DNA from: a bacterium
GTDB taxonomy: Bacteria; Cyanobacteriota; Sericytochromatia; S15B-MN24; UBA4093
DNA length: 64,000 nucleotides
Direction: 5' to 3'
Assembly: GCA_017744355.1 (NCBI GenBank)
Contig: JAGIBK010000002.1
Location: forward strand, 107,001-171,000
Shown here: positions 38,194 through 47,333 of the stretch, in pieces
Position numbering within the stretch: position 1 is the first letter of the stretch
How the letters are laid out: each line of letters opens with the position of its first letter
Made by a program: the position numbers and the translations under genes
The notes under the pieces: model-generated
What the model saw: the letters and a program-made list of their open reading frames with translations, nothing else
Told to the model about the DNA's origin: nothing
The model's database searches: none

Positions 38194-39774
38194 ATGCACC
38201 AGCCTTCCCCTGTAAAGTCCCAGCCGACGGCAGCGGCGGCGAACCAGGCGCACCGGCGCTTCCCACATCCCGGCAGCCCGACGTCCCCGATTCGCTTGCA
38301 TGCCCGCTATGCCAACTTCATCGGTGGCACCTGGATCGCCCCCATCGAGGGGCGCTACTTCACGAATGCGAGCCCCGTGACCGGCCAGGTCTACTGTGAG
38401 GTGCCGCGCTCGAGCGCCCGTGACGTGGACCTGGCCCTCGATGCCGCCCACCAAGCGTTTCCCGCTTGGTCGCGCTTCTCGGCCACGGAGCGCGCCCAGA
38501 TCCTCAGCGCCATCGCCGATCGGATGGAGGCGCACCTGGAGGAGCTCGCGGTCATCGAGACCTGGGACAACGGCAAGCCGATCCGCGAGACGCTCGCAGC
38601 CGATCTACCGCTTGCCATCGACCACTTCCGCTACTTCGCCGGCTGCTTGCGGGCCCGCGAGGGGGCGCTCTCCGAGCTCGATCCGCAGACGGTCGTCTAC
38701 CACTTCCACGAGCCCCTGGGGGTGGTGGGCCAGATCATCCCGTGGAATTTCCCCCTCCTGATGGCCGCCTGGAAGCTCGCCCCGGCGCTCGCAGCGGGCA
38801 ACTGCGTGGTCCTCAAGCCCGCCGAGCAGACCCCTGTGAGCATCCTTCACCTGTTGGAGCGGATCGCGGACCTCTTGCCCCCGGGCGTGGTCAACGTGGT
38901 CAACGGCTTCGGTCCCGAGGCGGGGGCCGCCCTCGCCCAGAGCCCTCGGATCGCCAAGCTCGCCTTCACCGGCGAGACGGCCACGGGCCGCTTCATCATG
39001 CATCAGGCGGCCGAACGCCTCATCCCCGTGACCCTGGAGCTCGGCGGCAAGTCCCCCAACCTGTTTCTCCCCGACGTGCTCGCCTATGACGACGCCTTCG
39101 CCGAGAAGTGCCTCGAGGGCTTCGCCATGTTCGCCCTCAACCAGGGCGAGGTCTGCACCTGCCCGTCACGGGCGCTGATCCACGAGGCGATCTTCGAGCC
39201 CTTCCTGGACCGGGCGATCGCTCGGGTCCGGTCGATCCGCCCGGGGGATCCGCTCGACACCACCACCATGATCGGCGCTCAGGTCTCGGCCGAGCAACTC
39301 GATCGCATCCTACACTACGTGGAGATCGGGCGTCGCGAGGGCGCGGTGCTGCTGACCGGGGGCGAGCCCCCCACCATGCCGGGGGCCCTCGCGGGGGGCC
39401 ACTACATGACGCCTACCGTCTTCTTTGGCGACAACGCCATGCGCCTTTTCCAGGAGGAAGTCTTCGGCCCGGTGCTCGCCGTGACCCGCTTCAGGGATCT
39501 CGACGAGGCCCTGGCGATCGCCAACGACACCCGCTACGGCCTGGGGGCCGGTGTCTGGACCCGGGACCAGGGGGCGGCCTACCGCCTCTCGCGCGGCATC
39601 CGCGCCGGGCGGGTCTGGGTCAACAACTACCACGCCTATCCGGCCCATGCGGCCTTCGGTGGGTACAAAGAGTCAGGCATCGGCCGCGAGACCCACCGGA
39701 TGGCTCTCGACCACTACCAGCAGGTCAAGAGCGTCCTGGTGAGCTACGACTCGCAGCCGATGGGCCTCTTCTAA
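38194..39774 (+). CDS. aldehyde dehydrogenase (ExaC/AldB-like)
   Basis: A 526-residue NAD(P)+-dependent aldehyde dehydrogenase. The general-base Glu is in [10 protein letters not shown], and the catalytic Cys is in [13 protein letters not shown] near residue 320, a motif typical of ExaC/AldB-type acetaldehyde dehydrogenases. The C-terminal block [12 protein letters not shown] is intact. The N-terminus has an extra ~30-residue Ala/Pro-rich extension. GGAGG upstream fixes the ATG at 38194. Divergent from the FAD oxidoreductase. Confidence 0.93.
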   Translation: MHQPSPVKSQPTAAAANQAHRRFPHPGSPTSPIRLHARYANFIGGTWIAPIEGRYFTNASPVTGQVYCEVPRSSARDVDLALDAAHQAFPAWSRFSATERAQILSAIADRMEAHLEELAVIETWDNGKPIRETLAADLPLAIDHFRYFAGCLRAREGALSELDPQTVVYHFHEPLGVVGQIIPWNFPLLMAAWKLAPALAAGNCVVLKPAEQTPVSILHLLERIADLLPPGVVNVVNGFGPEAGAALAQSPRIAKLAFTGETATGRFIMHQAAERLIPVTLELGGKSPNLFLPDVLAYDDAFAEKCLEGFAMFALNQGEVCTCPSRALIHEAIFEPFLDRAIARVRSIRPGDPLDTTTMIGAQVSAEQLDRILHYVEIGRREGAVLLTGGEPPTMPGALAGGHYMTPTVFFGDNAMRLFQEEVFGPVLAVTRFRDLDEALAIANDTRYGLGAGVWTRDQGAAYRLSRGIRAGRVWVNNYHAYPAHAAFGGYKESGIGRETHRMALDHYQQVKSVLVSYDSQPMGLF

Positions 39775-39866
39775 ACGCCACGGGGGGAGAGCAGCGGGGG
39801 CTGGTCGGCTTCGAGCCAACCGCCCCAGCTGCTTTCCCCGTCCGCTTAGCACCGGGAGCAGAATCG

Positions 39867-40802
39867 ATGCCGCAATTCCCCGCCGAACAATCCGCCGAAG
39901 GCAACTTCGTTCGCCAAGTGGACGCTTTCCGCGACTGGGTCAGAGCCGACGGGAACTCGCCCTACCCGGTCGAGGCGGGGCGCTACCACCTCTACGTCTC
40001 CCATGCGTGCCCCTGGGCCCACCGCACGGTCATCGCGCGGCGGCTCATGGGCCTCGGAGCGGCCATCGGCCTGACGGCGGTCGACCCGATCCGCGACGAG
40101 CGGGGTTGGGCCTTCCGAGAGGGGGACGGCTACTCGCGCGATCCCATCAACGGCTTCGACTTCCTGAGCGAGGCCTACCACGCGACCGATTCCGCCTTCC
40201 GCGGCCGCTACACCGTCCCAGTCCTGTGGGACAAGCAGCATCGTCGCATCGTCAGCAACTCGGACGACGACATCATGCGCATGTTCGAGACCGAGTTCGC
40301 CGCCCTCGCCACCGCTCAGCCCGACCTCTACCCCGCCGCCCACCGCGCCGAGATCGACGAGCTGAACGACTGGATCTACGAGACGATCAACAACGGCGTC
40401 TACAAGGCGGGCTTCGCCACCACCCAGGCCGCCTACGAGCGGCCCGCCTACCGTCTCTTCGAAGCCCTCGACACCCTCGATGTGCGCCTCGCCTCGCGGC
40501 GCTACCTGATCGCCGATCACCCGGTCGAGACCGATTGGCGCCTCTTCACCACGCTCGTTCGCTTCGATGCGGTCTACTTCGGCCACTTCAAGTGCAACCT
40601 GCGCCGGATCGTGGACTACCCGCACCTCTCGGGCTACCTGCGGGACCTGTACCAGGTGCCGGGCATCGCCGAGACCGTCAAGCTGGACCAGATCAAGCGG
40701 CACTACTACGTCACCCACGACGACATCAACCCGACGCGGATCGTCCCCATCGGGCCGTTGCTCGATTTCTCGGCGCCCCATGGGCGCGAGGCCTTGCCGT
40801 AG
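39867..40802 (+). CDS. glutathionyl-hydroquinone reductase (Xi-class GST)
   Basis: A 311-residue Xi-class glutathione transferase (YqjG/PcpF type), which reduces glutathionyl-hydroquinones with glutathione. The catalytic Cys lies in SHACPWAHRT near residue 48, with RDEGGWAF-like and SNSDDDIMRMF segments after it, and the C-terminal helical domain is complete (NGVYKAGFATTQAAYE). GGGAG upstream supports the ATG. It follows the aldehyde dehydrogenase gene after 92 bases. The enzyme implies a glutathione pool in the host. Confidence 0.93.
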   Translation: MPQFPAEQSAEGNFVRQVDAFRDWVRADGNSPYPVEAGRYHLYVSHACPWAHRTVIARRLMGLGAAIGLTAVDPIRDERGWAFREGDGYSRDPINGFDFLSEAYHATDSAFRGRYTVPVLWDKQHRRIVSNSDDDIMRMFETEFAALATAQPDLYPAAHRAEIDELNDWIYETINNGVYKAGFATTQAAYERPAYRLFEALDTLDVRLASRRYLIADHPVETDWRLFTTLVRFDAVYFGHFKCNLRRIVDYPHLSGYLRDLYQVPGIAETVKLDQIKRHYYVTHDDINPTRIVPIGPLLDFSAPHGREALP

Positions 40803-40825
40803 CAGGTTGGCGCCGATGCGCCGCT

Positions 40826-41938
40826 TCAGGCGCGGTTCAGCGCGGCCACCGCTTCGGAGATGGCGGGGGGCCAATCGGGGTGCAGGTGCTTGCGCATCTT
40901 CTCGATGAGCGCCTGGCGGTGCCGCTCCAGGGCGGCGGGCGCGTCGATGCAGCGTTCGAGGTTCGCGACGATCCCAAAGACGTCCAGGCGCCCGATCTTC
41001 AGGCGTGAGGCCTGGTCCAAGAGGCGCGCCGGCTCGCGCAGGGCCAGGGAGATCGTCTCCAGGCCGAAATAGAGGCTGTAGCCGAGGAAGAGCCGGATCG
41101 GCCGGTCCGAGACCGGCATCCGCTCCAGGTACTCGTGCGCGCGGCGGGCGTGGTGCAGCACCGAGAGCATCACGGGACTGAGGGCTTCGAGGGGGGACTG
41201 GGCCGCGTTCGGTTCGAGCAGGGTCGCGGGCGTCAGCTTCGCGGCTTGCAGGGCGTCGAGGGGGATGAACAGGCGCCCTTCGGCGAAGTCGTTGCGGACG
41301 TCCTTGAGGATGTTGATCTTCTGGAGGTACTGCCCGAAAGACTCGGCCCGCTCGAGCAACTCGAAGTAAGCGTTCTTGGCCAGGTCGGTGGAGTGCAGGT
41401 AGAACAGCTCAGTCAGCATGAAACCGACGGTCCCTGCCACGTAGTGGCAATAGCGGTGGAGCTGGTCCATGCTCGGCAGGGCCGCCACCTGCTTGCGGTG
41501 CGAGTCGAAGACCTGCTGCATCTCGACCATGCCGACGGCCATCTCGTGGACGCAGCGTACGAGGATGGGCTTCACCTCGGCCGGCAGGGATTCGAAGCTT
41601 TCGAGCACTTCGGGCAGGTGCCGCATGAGCAGCACGTCGTGCTCGGAGCTGCCGCTGAGGCGATGCTCGGCCACCATCAGGTGCCAATCATGGGGCAAGG
41701 GGTCGATGCCCTCGATCCCGCGGCGCAGGCTCCCAATCAGCTCGGCTTTTTCCGCGAGCGAGAGGTTCGGTTCGTCCTCGATGGTATCGAGCAGGCGGCA
41801 GAGCAGGTAGCCCACGCAGATGGCCTTGCTCAGCGGCTCGGGCAGGATGGCGATCGAGAGGGCGAAGGTGCGGGAGACCTTGGGCAGGAGCCAGAAGCAA
41901 GTGTCCCATGCATGTTTGGTAGAGGCGGCGGTCGACAT
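40826..41938 (-). CDS. squalene/phytoene synthase family protein
   Basis: A 370-residue trans-isoprenyl diphosphate synthase, head-to-head type. The first Asp-rich motif is DTIEDEP near residue 50, the second NILKDVRNDFAEGR. The segment YCHYVAGTVGFMLTELF and the length resemble squalene synthases more than short CrtB proteins. The likely product is squalene, a hopanoid or carotenoid precursor, but phytoene cannot be excluded. The start at 41938 (MSTAAST) has GGAG six bases upstream; MEYP four codons earlier is weaker. No cyclase or desaturase is adjacent. Confidence 0.87.
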   Translation of the reverse strand: MSTAASTKHAWDTCFWLLPKVSRTFALSIAILPEPLSKAICVGYLLCRLLDTIEDEPNLSLAEKAELIGSLRRGIEGIDPLPHDWHLMVAEHRLSGSSEHDVLLMRHLPEVLESFESLPAEVKPILVRCVHEMAVGMVEMQQVFDSHRKQVAALPSMDQLHRYCHYVAGTVGFMLTELFYLHSTDLAKNAYFELLERAESFGQYLQKINILKDVRNDFAEGRLFIPLDALQAAKLTPATLLEPNAAQSPLEALSPVMLSVLHHARRAHEYLERMPVSDRPIRLFLGYSLYFGLETISLALREPARLLDQASRLKIGRLDVFGIVANLERCIDAPAALERHRQALIEKMRKHLHPDWPPAISEAVAALNRA

Positions 41939-42023
41939 CGGGTACTCCATGAGGACGAGGAATCCCTTTGTATACCATACCGCTCGCCTGGAATCCAGCT
42001 TGCCCCGAAAGGCTGGAAACCCG

Positions 42024-42689
42024 TCAGGGCGCCGCGGCGCTCCCGATCCGGAACGCTTCGAGGGCATTGTCTTCTGCCGCCTGCGAGAGGGGAATGAACA
42101 TGTTGACCTGCAACTGATCCAGCTGCCGGTTGTAGTCCTTGATGGCCTCGGCTGCTTCTTCGGTTGTGAAGAGGGGGCGCGACACCTTGTCCATCCAGAC
42201 CCAGCTCGTGATCAGGCTGCTCACCACGCCTGCGATGGTCAAGCCGTTCGCGACGGCGGTGTAGGTGCTCGGGACGGCCAGGGGGTCGCGGTAGAACGGA
42301 TCGTTCGCCGTAAGCCCCAGGCCGAGCCCCAGCACCCCGAACGAGCCCAGGGTGGCCAGGCCCCATTGGTTGCGCGCGGTCTCCTTGGTGGCGACGCTCG
42401 AGGTGAAGTAGGGGGCCGCCTTGCTCTGGGTGATCAAGGAGATGAAGCGCTCGTTCGAGATGGGTAGGTCGCCCTTGGTGATGAAGGTGCGGTGCTCGAC
42501 GAAGTGGGTGACGTAGGGCATGCGCCAGCCCCAGTGCCGCCGCCGGCCCAGGTGCAGCACGGACCAGTGCTCTTCCTCTTGGCGCAGGTAGAGGCGTTCA
42601 TCCGAGAGGTCGGCTGCCCGTGGGGCCGCGAGCGCGGGGAGCGCGAGCAACTGGCTCGCGACGAGGGCCATGAGGATTGAACGTCGCAT
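42024..42689 (-). CDS. exported protein of unknown function
   Basis: A 221-residue protein with a cleavable signal peptide (ALVASQLLALPALAAP). Two hydrophobic stretches follow in the middle (GLATLGSFGVLGLGLGLTA and GLTIAGVVSSLITSWVW), suggesting membrane association. I recognise no family. It sits upstream of the synthase gene on the same strand, 85 bases away. Confidence 0.7.
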   Translation of the reverse strand: MRRSILMALVASQLLALPALAAPRAADLSDERLYLRQEEEHWSVLHLGRRRHWGWRMPYVTHFVEHRTFITKGDLPISNERFISLITQSKAAPYFTSSVATKETARNQWGLATLGSFGVLGLGLGLTANDPFYRDPLAVPSTYTAVANGLTIAGVVSSLITSWVWMDKVSRPLFTTEEAAEAIKDYNRQLDQLQVNMFIPLSQAAEDNALEAFRIGSAAAP

Positions 42690-42764
42690 GGGGTCTTCCT
42701 TTCAGCTCCTGCTATATAGGACGGCGCGACGGCTCAAAAGGTTTCATGGCCTCGCCTTGAGCCC

Positions 42765-43247
42765 CTACTGCTCGGCTGAGACCACGATGTCGAAGGTGGC
42801 GCGGGGCGTCTCGTCCGGCAAGAAGCTCGCGGGGTGGTAGCGCTCCGCCGAGACACGATAGGTGCCGGCCGAAGGCAGGGTGACCGAGACCGTCGCGAGC
42901 TTGGAGCCGTAGTCGTCCGTGCAGGCGATATCCTGGTTCGAGCGCTTGCTCTCGCGCATGGCGCTCAGCACCACGGACCGGGAGGCCTCATCCACGGTCG
43001 CCGTCAGCTCTTTGAAGCGATCGCACGAGCTGCTGCCGATGATCACGCGGGCCGTGAGCACCACCGGCGTGCCGGCCATGGCGCTCTGCGGCCCATCGAC
43101 CAGGGAGATCTGGGTGGGGTTGGCCTCGTACCAGAAAGTGGGCTCGGACGTGGGCTGGGGATCGGCCCCTAGCAAGGGAAAGCCCTTGCACCCGACCATG
43201 GCCAAGACGAGCAGAGCAAGAGAGGCGTAAAGGCGTGTGCGTGGCAT
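42765..43247 (-). CDS. hypothetical lipoprotein
   Basis: A 160-residue protein. Signal peptide with lipobox LAMVGC, then a beta-rich domain with two internal Cys residues that could form a disulfide. AAAGGG before the ATG at 43247 sets the start; the longer frame is unsupported. Function unknown. Confidence 0.72.
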   Translation of the reverse strand: MPRTRLYASLALLVLAMVGCKGFPLLGADPQPTSEPTFWYEANPTQISLVDGPQSAMAGTPVVLTARVIIGSSSCDRFKELTATVDEASRSVVLSAMRESKRSNQDIACTDDYGSKLATVSVTLPSAGTYRVSAERYHPASFLPDETPRATFDIVVSAEQ

Positions 43248-43317
43248 GGCGATCCCTTTCGTGTGGCGGGCAAGACCAAGATAGTCTATTCGCTCCGGGA
43301 TCACATCGGCGATCACA

Positions 43318-43773
43318 TCAAGGTCGCTGCGCTTTCTGGAGGCGCTGTACCAGCCGCTCGAAGGCGTTCGCGAAGGCGGCGCGATCCTTGTTGCCGTAGG
43401 TCTTGGGCCCGCCCAGTTCCAGCCCTTCGGCCCTCAACGAGTTCATCAGCGTCCAGCGCGCCTTGTACTCGCCGATGCTCGCAGCGTCGAAGACCTCGCC
43501 GCGATGCCCGAGGGCCAGGCTGCCCTTGGCGACCACCTCGGCGGCCAAGGGGATATCCGCCGTGATGACGAGGTCATCGCGCGTCGCCTCCGTGGCGATC
43601 CAGCGATCCGCCTGATCGGGCCCTTCGGGGACGATCACCGGGGTCACGCCCGGCTCGTTTCCGAAGGCCATGGGGCGGTTGCTGACCAGGATCATCGGCA
43701 CCTGGAGGCGCAAGGCAGCGCGCTGGATCAAATCCTTCACGGGGCAGGCATCCCCGTCGACGATGAGGCGCAT
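43318..43773 (-). CDS. YaiI/YqxD family protein (UPF0178)
   Basis: A 151-residue member of the UPF0178 family (PIN-like fold). It starts with the family hallmark IVDGDACPVKD and contains ADIPLAAEVVAKG and the C-terminal FANAFERLV. Conserved Asp residues suggest a nuclease-like metal site, but no activity is established for the family. It lies directly upstream of the lipoprotein gene, with a 70-base gap. Confidence 0.9.
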   Translation of the reverse strand: MRLIVDGDACPVKDLIQRAALRLQVPMILVSNRPMAFGNEPGVTPVIVPEGPDQADRWIATEATRDDLVITADIPLAAEVVAKGSLALGHRGEVFDAASIGEYKARWTLMNSLRAEGLELGGPKTYGNKDRAAFANAFERLVQRLQKAQRP

Positions 43774-43834
43774 GGCGGGCCCTCCTTCGTGCCATTCTCT
43801 CGGTCATGAGGCTTTTTCACCCACTCAAGCCCGA

Positions 43835-45694
43835 TCACCAACGATAGCCGACCAAGTTCCAGTAGCGCAACCAGAGCACTTGAAGGCAAGCCGAGAGCGT
43901 AGCGAGCCCATACAGCGCACGAACTGCCACAGGCCAGCCTTCCTGCGTCATCGCACCACCCAGACCCAGGACGAGGCCCAGTGCGAGCGCAACCAGCAGC
44001 AGGGGCAAGGTCAGGATGCCGCGGATCCAGGCGTTGATGCCAAAGCCGTACGCAGGAAAGCCCCCGCCGACGTTGCCGATCAGGAAAATGCTCGGCAGGA
44101 GCATGACGCCGAACAGGGCGCTCAGGCTCGAATGGAGCACCAAGAGGATCCCCGAAGGTCCGAGTGGCACGTGTCCCAGGAGGGCGAGGGATCCGAGGAC
44201 GATGAGGGAAATCATCGCGCTCAGCAGGAACGCCGCGAAGTAAGCGAACTGCCAAGGAGCGGCCTCGTACCGAGGGAGGCGGCTGAATCCGCCCTGGTAG
44301 CGCATGCTGGAGCACAGCGTCTCCACTTCCCCCTTCGCATCCAAGCCGAAAGCGATCCGCGCCTTGCCGTCCGTGCGCTCGAAGACGTTCTCTCCGACGG
44401 GCTCCCAGCGGGTCGTGCCCTCGAAGCCGCCGTAGACGTCGCCGGCTCCGAGGGCCGTGACCGTCAGGCCTCCCGCGCGATCCGCCCGCACTCGGACCTG
44501 GCCCACCAGGAGGCTTTGCAGCTTGCTGAACGTGTCGCGGTTGTACTGGAGGTAGCGGTAGACTCCCTCGAATCGCCGGCAATCTGTGCCAGGTACTGTA
44601 CGGGGTGCCTTCGCCTCGCGCCCGGTCGGCCAGAGATGGTCGAAGAGCGCGTCGGCGAGGGCAAGGCGTGCTTCTTCGTCCCCCGCCACGGCGTAGAAGA
44701 TGCCGAGCTCTGCTTCGGGCACGAGGTACATGCGGCTCCAGACCGCTGCGGAGTCGCCATCGCGCCGCAGCACCCGATGCCCGTTGCGCATCTCTTCGAA
44801 GAAGCCGTAGGTGATCCCCGGCAGCTCCGGATGGGCCTGAAAGCGCCTTTCGCGCATGGCTCGGACGGTCTGCTCAGCGAGCAGGCGCCGCCCCTGGTAG
44901 CTGCCGGCGCCCGTCATCGCGATCAAGTAGGCGGCCATATCAAGGGCGCCGGCATGCATGCCGCCTGCGGGGGCCATCTTGGCATAGACGTGCGGGGCCT
45001 CTTGGTAGCGCCCCTTCCCGTCCCTCACGCATTCGCGGATGCAGCGCTCGGTGAGCTGGCTCGGTGCCGGTTGCTCGAAGGTGCTGCTGCTCATGCCGAG
45101 AGGGGCGAAGACGTGCTCGTGGACGTACTGATGAAACGGTAGGCCGCTCACTTGCTCCACGACCAGGCCGAGCAGGCCGCTGGCCCAGTTTCCGTAGGTG
45201 AGGTGCTTGCCCGGAGGAAGCACCCGGCGAGGCATGCGGGTCTTGAAGAAGTCGGCGAGGTCGTTCAGCCCCTCGGAGGCTGTGGCGACGATGCCGAGGT
45301 TGCATTCCTGGAAGCCCTCCGTGTGCGAGAGGAGGTGCCCGATGGTGACGGGTGAGGCATCGGACGCCTGGAGCTCATAACCCGGCAGATAGGTGGCGAC
45401 GTCCGTGTTCAGATCGAGGAGGCCCCGCTCGACCAGTTGCATGACCGCGGTGGCCGTGAAGGCCTTGGCGATCGAGGCGACTGGCACGACGGTCGTTTCG
45501 ATCGCAAGCGGCACATGCGCGATCGGGTCGGACTCGCCGAAGCCCTTGGCGAGCAGGATCTCGCCTTGATGGACGACCACGATCGCGGCGCCATAGAGCC
45601 CATGGGCAGCGCGTGCGGCGAAGAACGAGTCGAGGTGAGTTGAGAGGCCGCTCAAAATCGGTTGCTGAGGGGACTCGAGAACGGGAGCGCTCAT
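43835..45694 (-). CDS. beta-lactamase-fold serine hydrolase with C-terminal membrane domain
   Basis: A 619-residue class C/DD-peptidase-like protein. The SxxK nucleophile motif SIAK is near residue 72, with the Tyr motif LTYGNWASG further on and a following HTEGFQECN region. After the catalytic domain (about 1-370) there is a lipocalin-like beta region and then four to five TM helices (about 480-619). It has no N-terminal signal peptide, which is odd if the catalytic domain is external. AGAAGG supports the ATG at 45694. It lies 41 bases after tetR, which probably controls it. Confidence 0.85.
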   Translation of the reverse strand: MSAPVLESPQQPILSGLSTHLDSFFAARAAHGLYGAAIVVVHQGEILLAKGFGESDPIAHVPLAIETTVVPVASIAKAFTATAVMQLVERGLLDLNTDVATYLPGYELQASDASPVTIGHLLSHTEGFQECNLGIVATASEGLNDLADFFKTRMPRRVLPPGKHLTYGNWASGLLGLVVEQVSGLPFHQYVHEHVFAPLGMSSSTFEQPAPSQLTERCIRECVRDGKGRYQEAPHVYAKMAPAGGMHAGALDMAAYLIAMTGAGSYQGRRLLAEQTVRAMRERRFQAHPELPGITYGFFEEMRNGHRVLRRDGDSAAVWSRMYLVPEAELGIFYAVAGDEEARLALADALFDHLWPTGREAKAPRTVPGTDCRRFEGVYRYLQYNRDTFSKLQSLLVGQVRVRADRAGGLTVTALGAGDVYGGFEGTTRWEPVGENVFERTDGKARIAFGLDAKGEVETLCSSMRYQGGFSRLPRYEAAPWQFAYFAAFLLSAMISLIVLGSLALLGHVPLGPSGILLVLHSSLSALFGVMLLPSIFLIGNVGGGFPAYGFGINAWIRGILTLPLLLVALALGLVLGLGGAMTQEGWPVAVRALYGLATLSACLQVLWLRYWNLVGYRW

Positions 45695-45735
45695 CGCGGG
45701 ATCCTTCTGCTTGAAAGAGGGGGGCATCGACGGTG

Positions 45736-46362
45736 CTAGCTGCCGACCGCGCGGGCGTGCGGGCGTAGCCCCGCCTCCAGGAAGAGGCGCAATGCGGCGA
45801 TTTGCTGCTCAGCGTGGGGCTGGCTGGGGGGCTGGAAGACCGCGTGGATCATCAAGCCATCCGAGAAGGCCATCAGAGCCTCGGTGATGGTCTCGGCGGG
45901 TAGGACCGGATCCAGCTCGCGCTTCTCGATGCCGCTGCGGATGAGTTCGAGCAGGGCGTCGAAAATGCGGGAATGCCGCACCCGCAGGTAGTCCCAGCGG
46001 GTGCGGCCCCGCGTCAAGAAGTACTCGTAAACCGCTGCCACCAGGGCGTCCGAGGCGCTCCCCAGCGAAGTCGTCAGCTCGGCCAGGAGCCCCTCGATGC
46101 CGCTCCAAGCATCTGGGCTTGCGATCGTCAGTGCCTGCAAACCCTCTGCATTTTGCTGGTCGAGCTGGTCGAGCATCGCCTGGAACAGCTCGTCCTTGCC
46201 CGGGAAGTAGGAGTAGACCCCCCCGCGGCTCAAGCCGGCATCTGTGATGACGTCCTGCATGGTGGTCTGTTCGAAGCCTTGCTGGGAAAAAACCCGGACC
46301 GCAGCGTCCAGGATCTGCTGGCGCCGCTGCGCTTTGTGTTGCTGGGTGACCTTCGGCGACAT
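45736..46362 (-). CDS. TetR-family repressor
   Basis: A 208-residue TetR regulator. The N-terminal HTH is at about residues 27-46 (TTMQDVITDAGLSRGGVYSY), with an all-helical ligand domain after it. AGGAG before the ATG sets the start. The promoter upstream carries two copies of a CGACA-N4-TGTCG palindrome, so autoregulation together with the downstream membrane hydrolase is very likely. Confidence 0.92.
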   Translation of the reverse strand: MSPKVTQQHKAQRRQQILDAAVRVFSQQGFEQTTMQDVITDAGLSRGGVYSYFPGKDELFQAMLDQLDQQNAEGLQALTIASPDAWSGIEGLLAELTTSLGSASDALVAAVYEYFLTRGRTRWDYLRVRHSRIFDALLELIRSGIEKRELDPVLPAETITEALMAFSDGLMIHAVFQPPSQPHAEQQIAALRLFLEAGLRPHARAVGS

Positions 46363-46380
46363 GGGGGCTCTCCTGAAGCG

Positions 46381-46435
46381 CTAAAAACGACAGCGACATC
46401 GGTGTCGTTTTTAGTTTAAGCGACATGCGTGTCGA
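46381..46435. promoter_or_regulatory. twin TetR operators
   Basis: GCGACATCGGTGTCGT (46393-46408) and GCGACATGCGTGTCGA (46420-46435) share the core CGACA-N4-TGTCG with centres 27 bp apart. A 12-bp perfect inverted repeat (46381-46392 with 46403-46414) overlaps the first and supplies an extra half-site. Confidence 0.8.
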
Positions 46436-46442
46436 ATTGCAA
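46414..46442 (-). promoter_or_regulatory. promoter of tetR and the membrane hydrolase gene
   Basis: Minus-strand TTGCAA (46442-46437), 17-base spacer, TTAAAC (46419-46414). One operator fills the spacer; the other lies just past the -10 box. Confidence 0.75.
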
Positions 46443-46502
46443 GCACCTGTGTTTCGCGAAGAATGGGGAAGCCGTGAGCGGCTAGCTTGAATAGATAAAA
46501 AA

Positions 46503-46539
46503 CGAGAGAGGGTCGATCAGCTCGATCGACCCTCTCTCG
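46503..46539. terminator. bidirectional terminator after tRNA-Arg(CCG)
   Basis: A perfect 16-bp stem (46503-46518 with 46524-46539), five-base loop, with T-runs on both strands. Confidence 0.9.
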
Positions 46540-46547
46540 TTTTTAGG

Positions 46548-46620
46548 CGCGCCTGACAAGACTCGAACTTGTGACCCCTCACTTCGGAGGCGAGTGCTCT
46601 ATCCACTGAGCTACAGGCGC
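46548..46620 (-). tRNA. tRNA-Arg, anticodon CCG
   Basis: Full cloverleaf on the minus strand: acceptor GCGCCTG with CAGGCGC, D-arm GCTCAGTGGATAGAGC, anticodon stem CTCGC/GTGAG with loop CTCCGAA, and TTCGAGT T-loop. It reads CGG. CCA is not encoded (CCT follows the discriminator G). Confidence 0.95.
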
Positions 46621-46734
46621 ATGTCCCGATCGGGACACCCCAGTATAGCGCACGGGGACGACCGGGGGCAAGGGGCCTTTCGAAATGCGGTACACTGGTC
46701 GCGTCACCGCTGTCACGAGAGGAGCATAGGGATC

Positions 46735-47283
46735 ATGACGACCGACCGGCAAGAACAGGCCACCTTCGGCGGCGGGTGCTTCTGGTGCCTCGAGGCTGCC
46801 CTCAATGAGTTGAAGGGAATCACCTCCGTCGTTTCGGGATACGCGGGAGGTCAGAAGGAGAACCCCACCTACCAAGAGGTCTGCACGGGCCGGACCGGCC
46901 ACGCCGAGGTGGTCCAGATCACCTACGACCCGACCGTCATCACCTACCGTGACCTGCTCGGCGTCTTCTTCACCCTGCACGATCCGACCAGTCTCAACCG
47001 CCAGGGGGCCGACGTGGGGACCCAGTACCGATCCGTCATCTTTCCCCACTCGCCTGAGCAAGAGGCCATCGCCCGCGAAATGATGGCGGCGCTGACAGCT
47101 TCTCACGTCTACGAAGCGCCCATCGTGACGACCATCGAGCCGCTCGTGCACTTCTACCCGGCCGAGGAGTACCACCAGAACTACTTCGCGCGCAATCCGG
47201 AACAGCCCTATTGCCAGTTGGTGGTCGCGGGCAAGGTCGCCAAGGTGCGCGCCGCCTTCTTCGAGCGCCTCAAGCGCGCCTGA
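46735..47283 (+). CDS. msrA: peptide methionine-(S)-S-oxide reductase MsrA
   Basis: Repairs the S epimer of methionine sulfoxide. 182 residues. The catalytic Cys is Cys15 in GGGCFWC; family blocks GYAGG, YDPTVITYRDLL, DPTSLNRQGADVGTQYRS and FYPAEEYHQNY are all present. Two further C-terminal Cys residues of some MsrA types are reduced to one (QPYCQL), which can act as the resolving Cys. The start at 46735 was chosen because the family begins here. Confidence 0.96.
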   Translation: MTTDRQEQATFGGGCFWCLEAALNELKGITSVVSGYAGGQKENPTYQEVCTGRTGHAEVVQITYDPTVITYRDLLGVFFTLHDPTSLNRQGADVGTQYRSVIFPHSPEQEAIAREMMAALTASHVYEAPIVTTIEPLVHFYPAEEYHQNYFARNPEQPYCQLVVAGKVAKVRAAFFERLKRA

Positions 47284-47290
47284 GAACGCG

Positions 47291-47322
47291 ACGAGGGCCG
47301 GACCATTCGGTCCGGCCCTCGT
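47291..47322. terminator. hairpin between msrA and the tlpA-like gene
   Basis: A perfect 14-bp stem (47291-47304 with 47309-47322) with four-base loop between convergent genes. It lacks a clear T-run on either side. Confidence 0.5.
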
Positions 47323-47333
47323 GCGAAAGGGGT

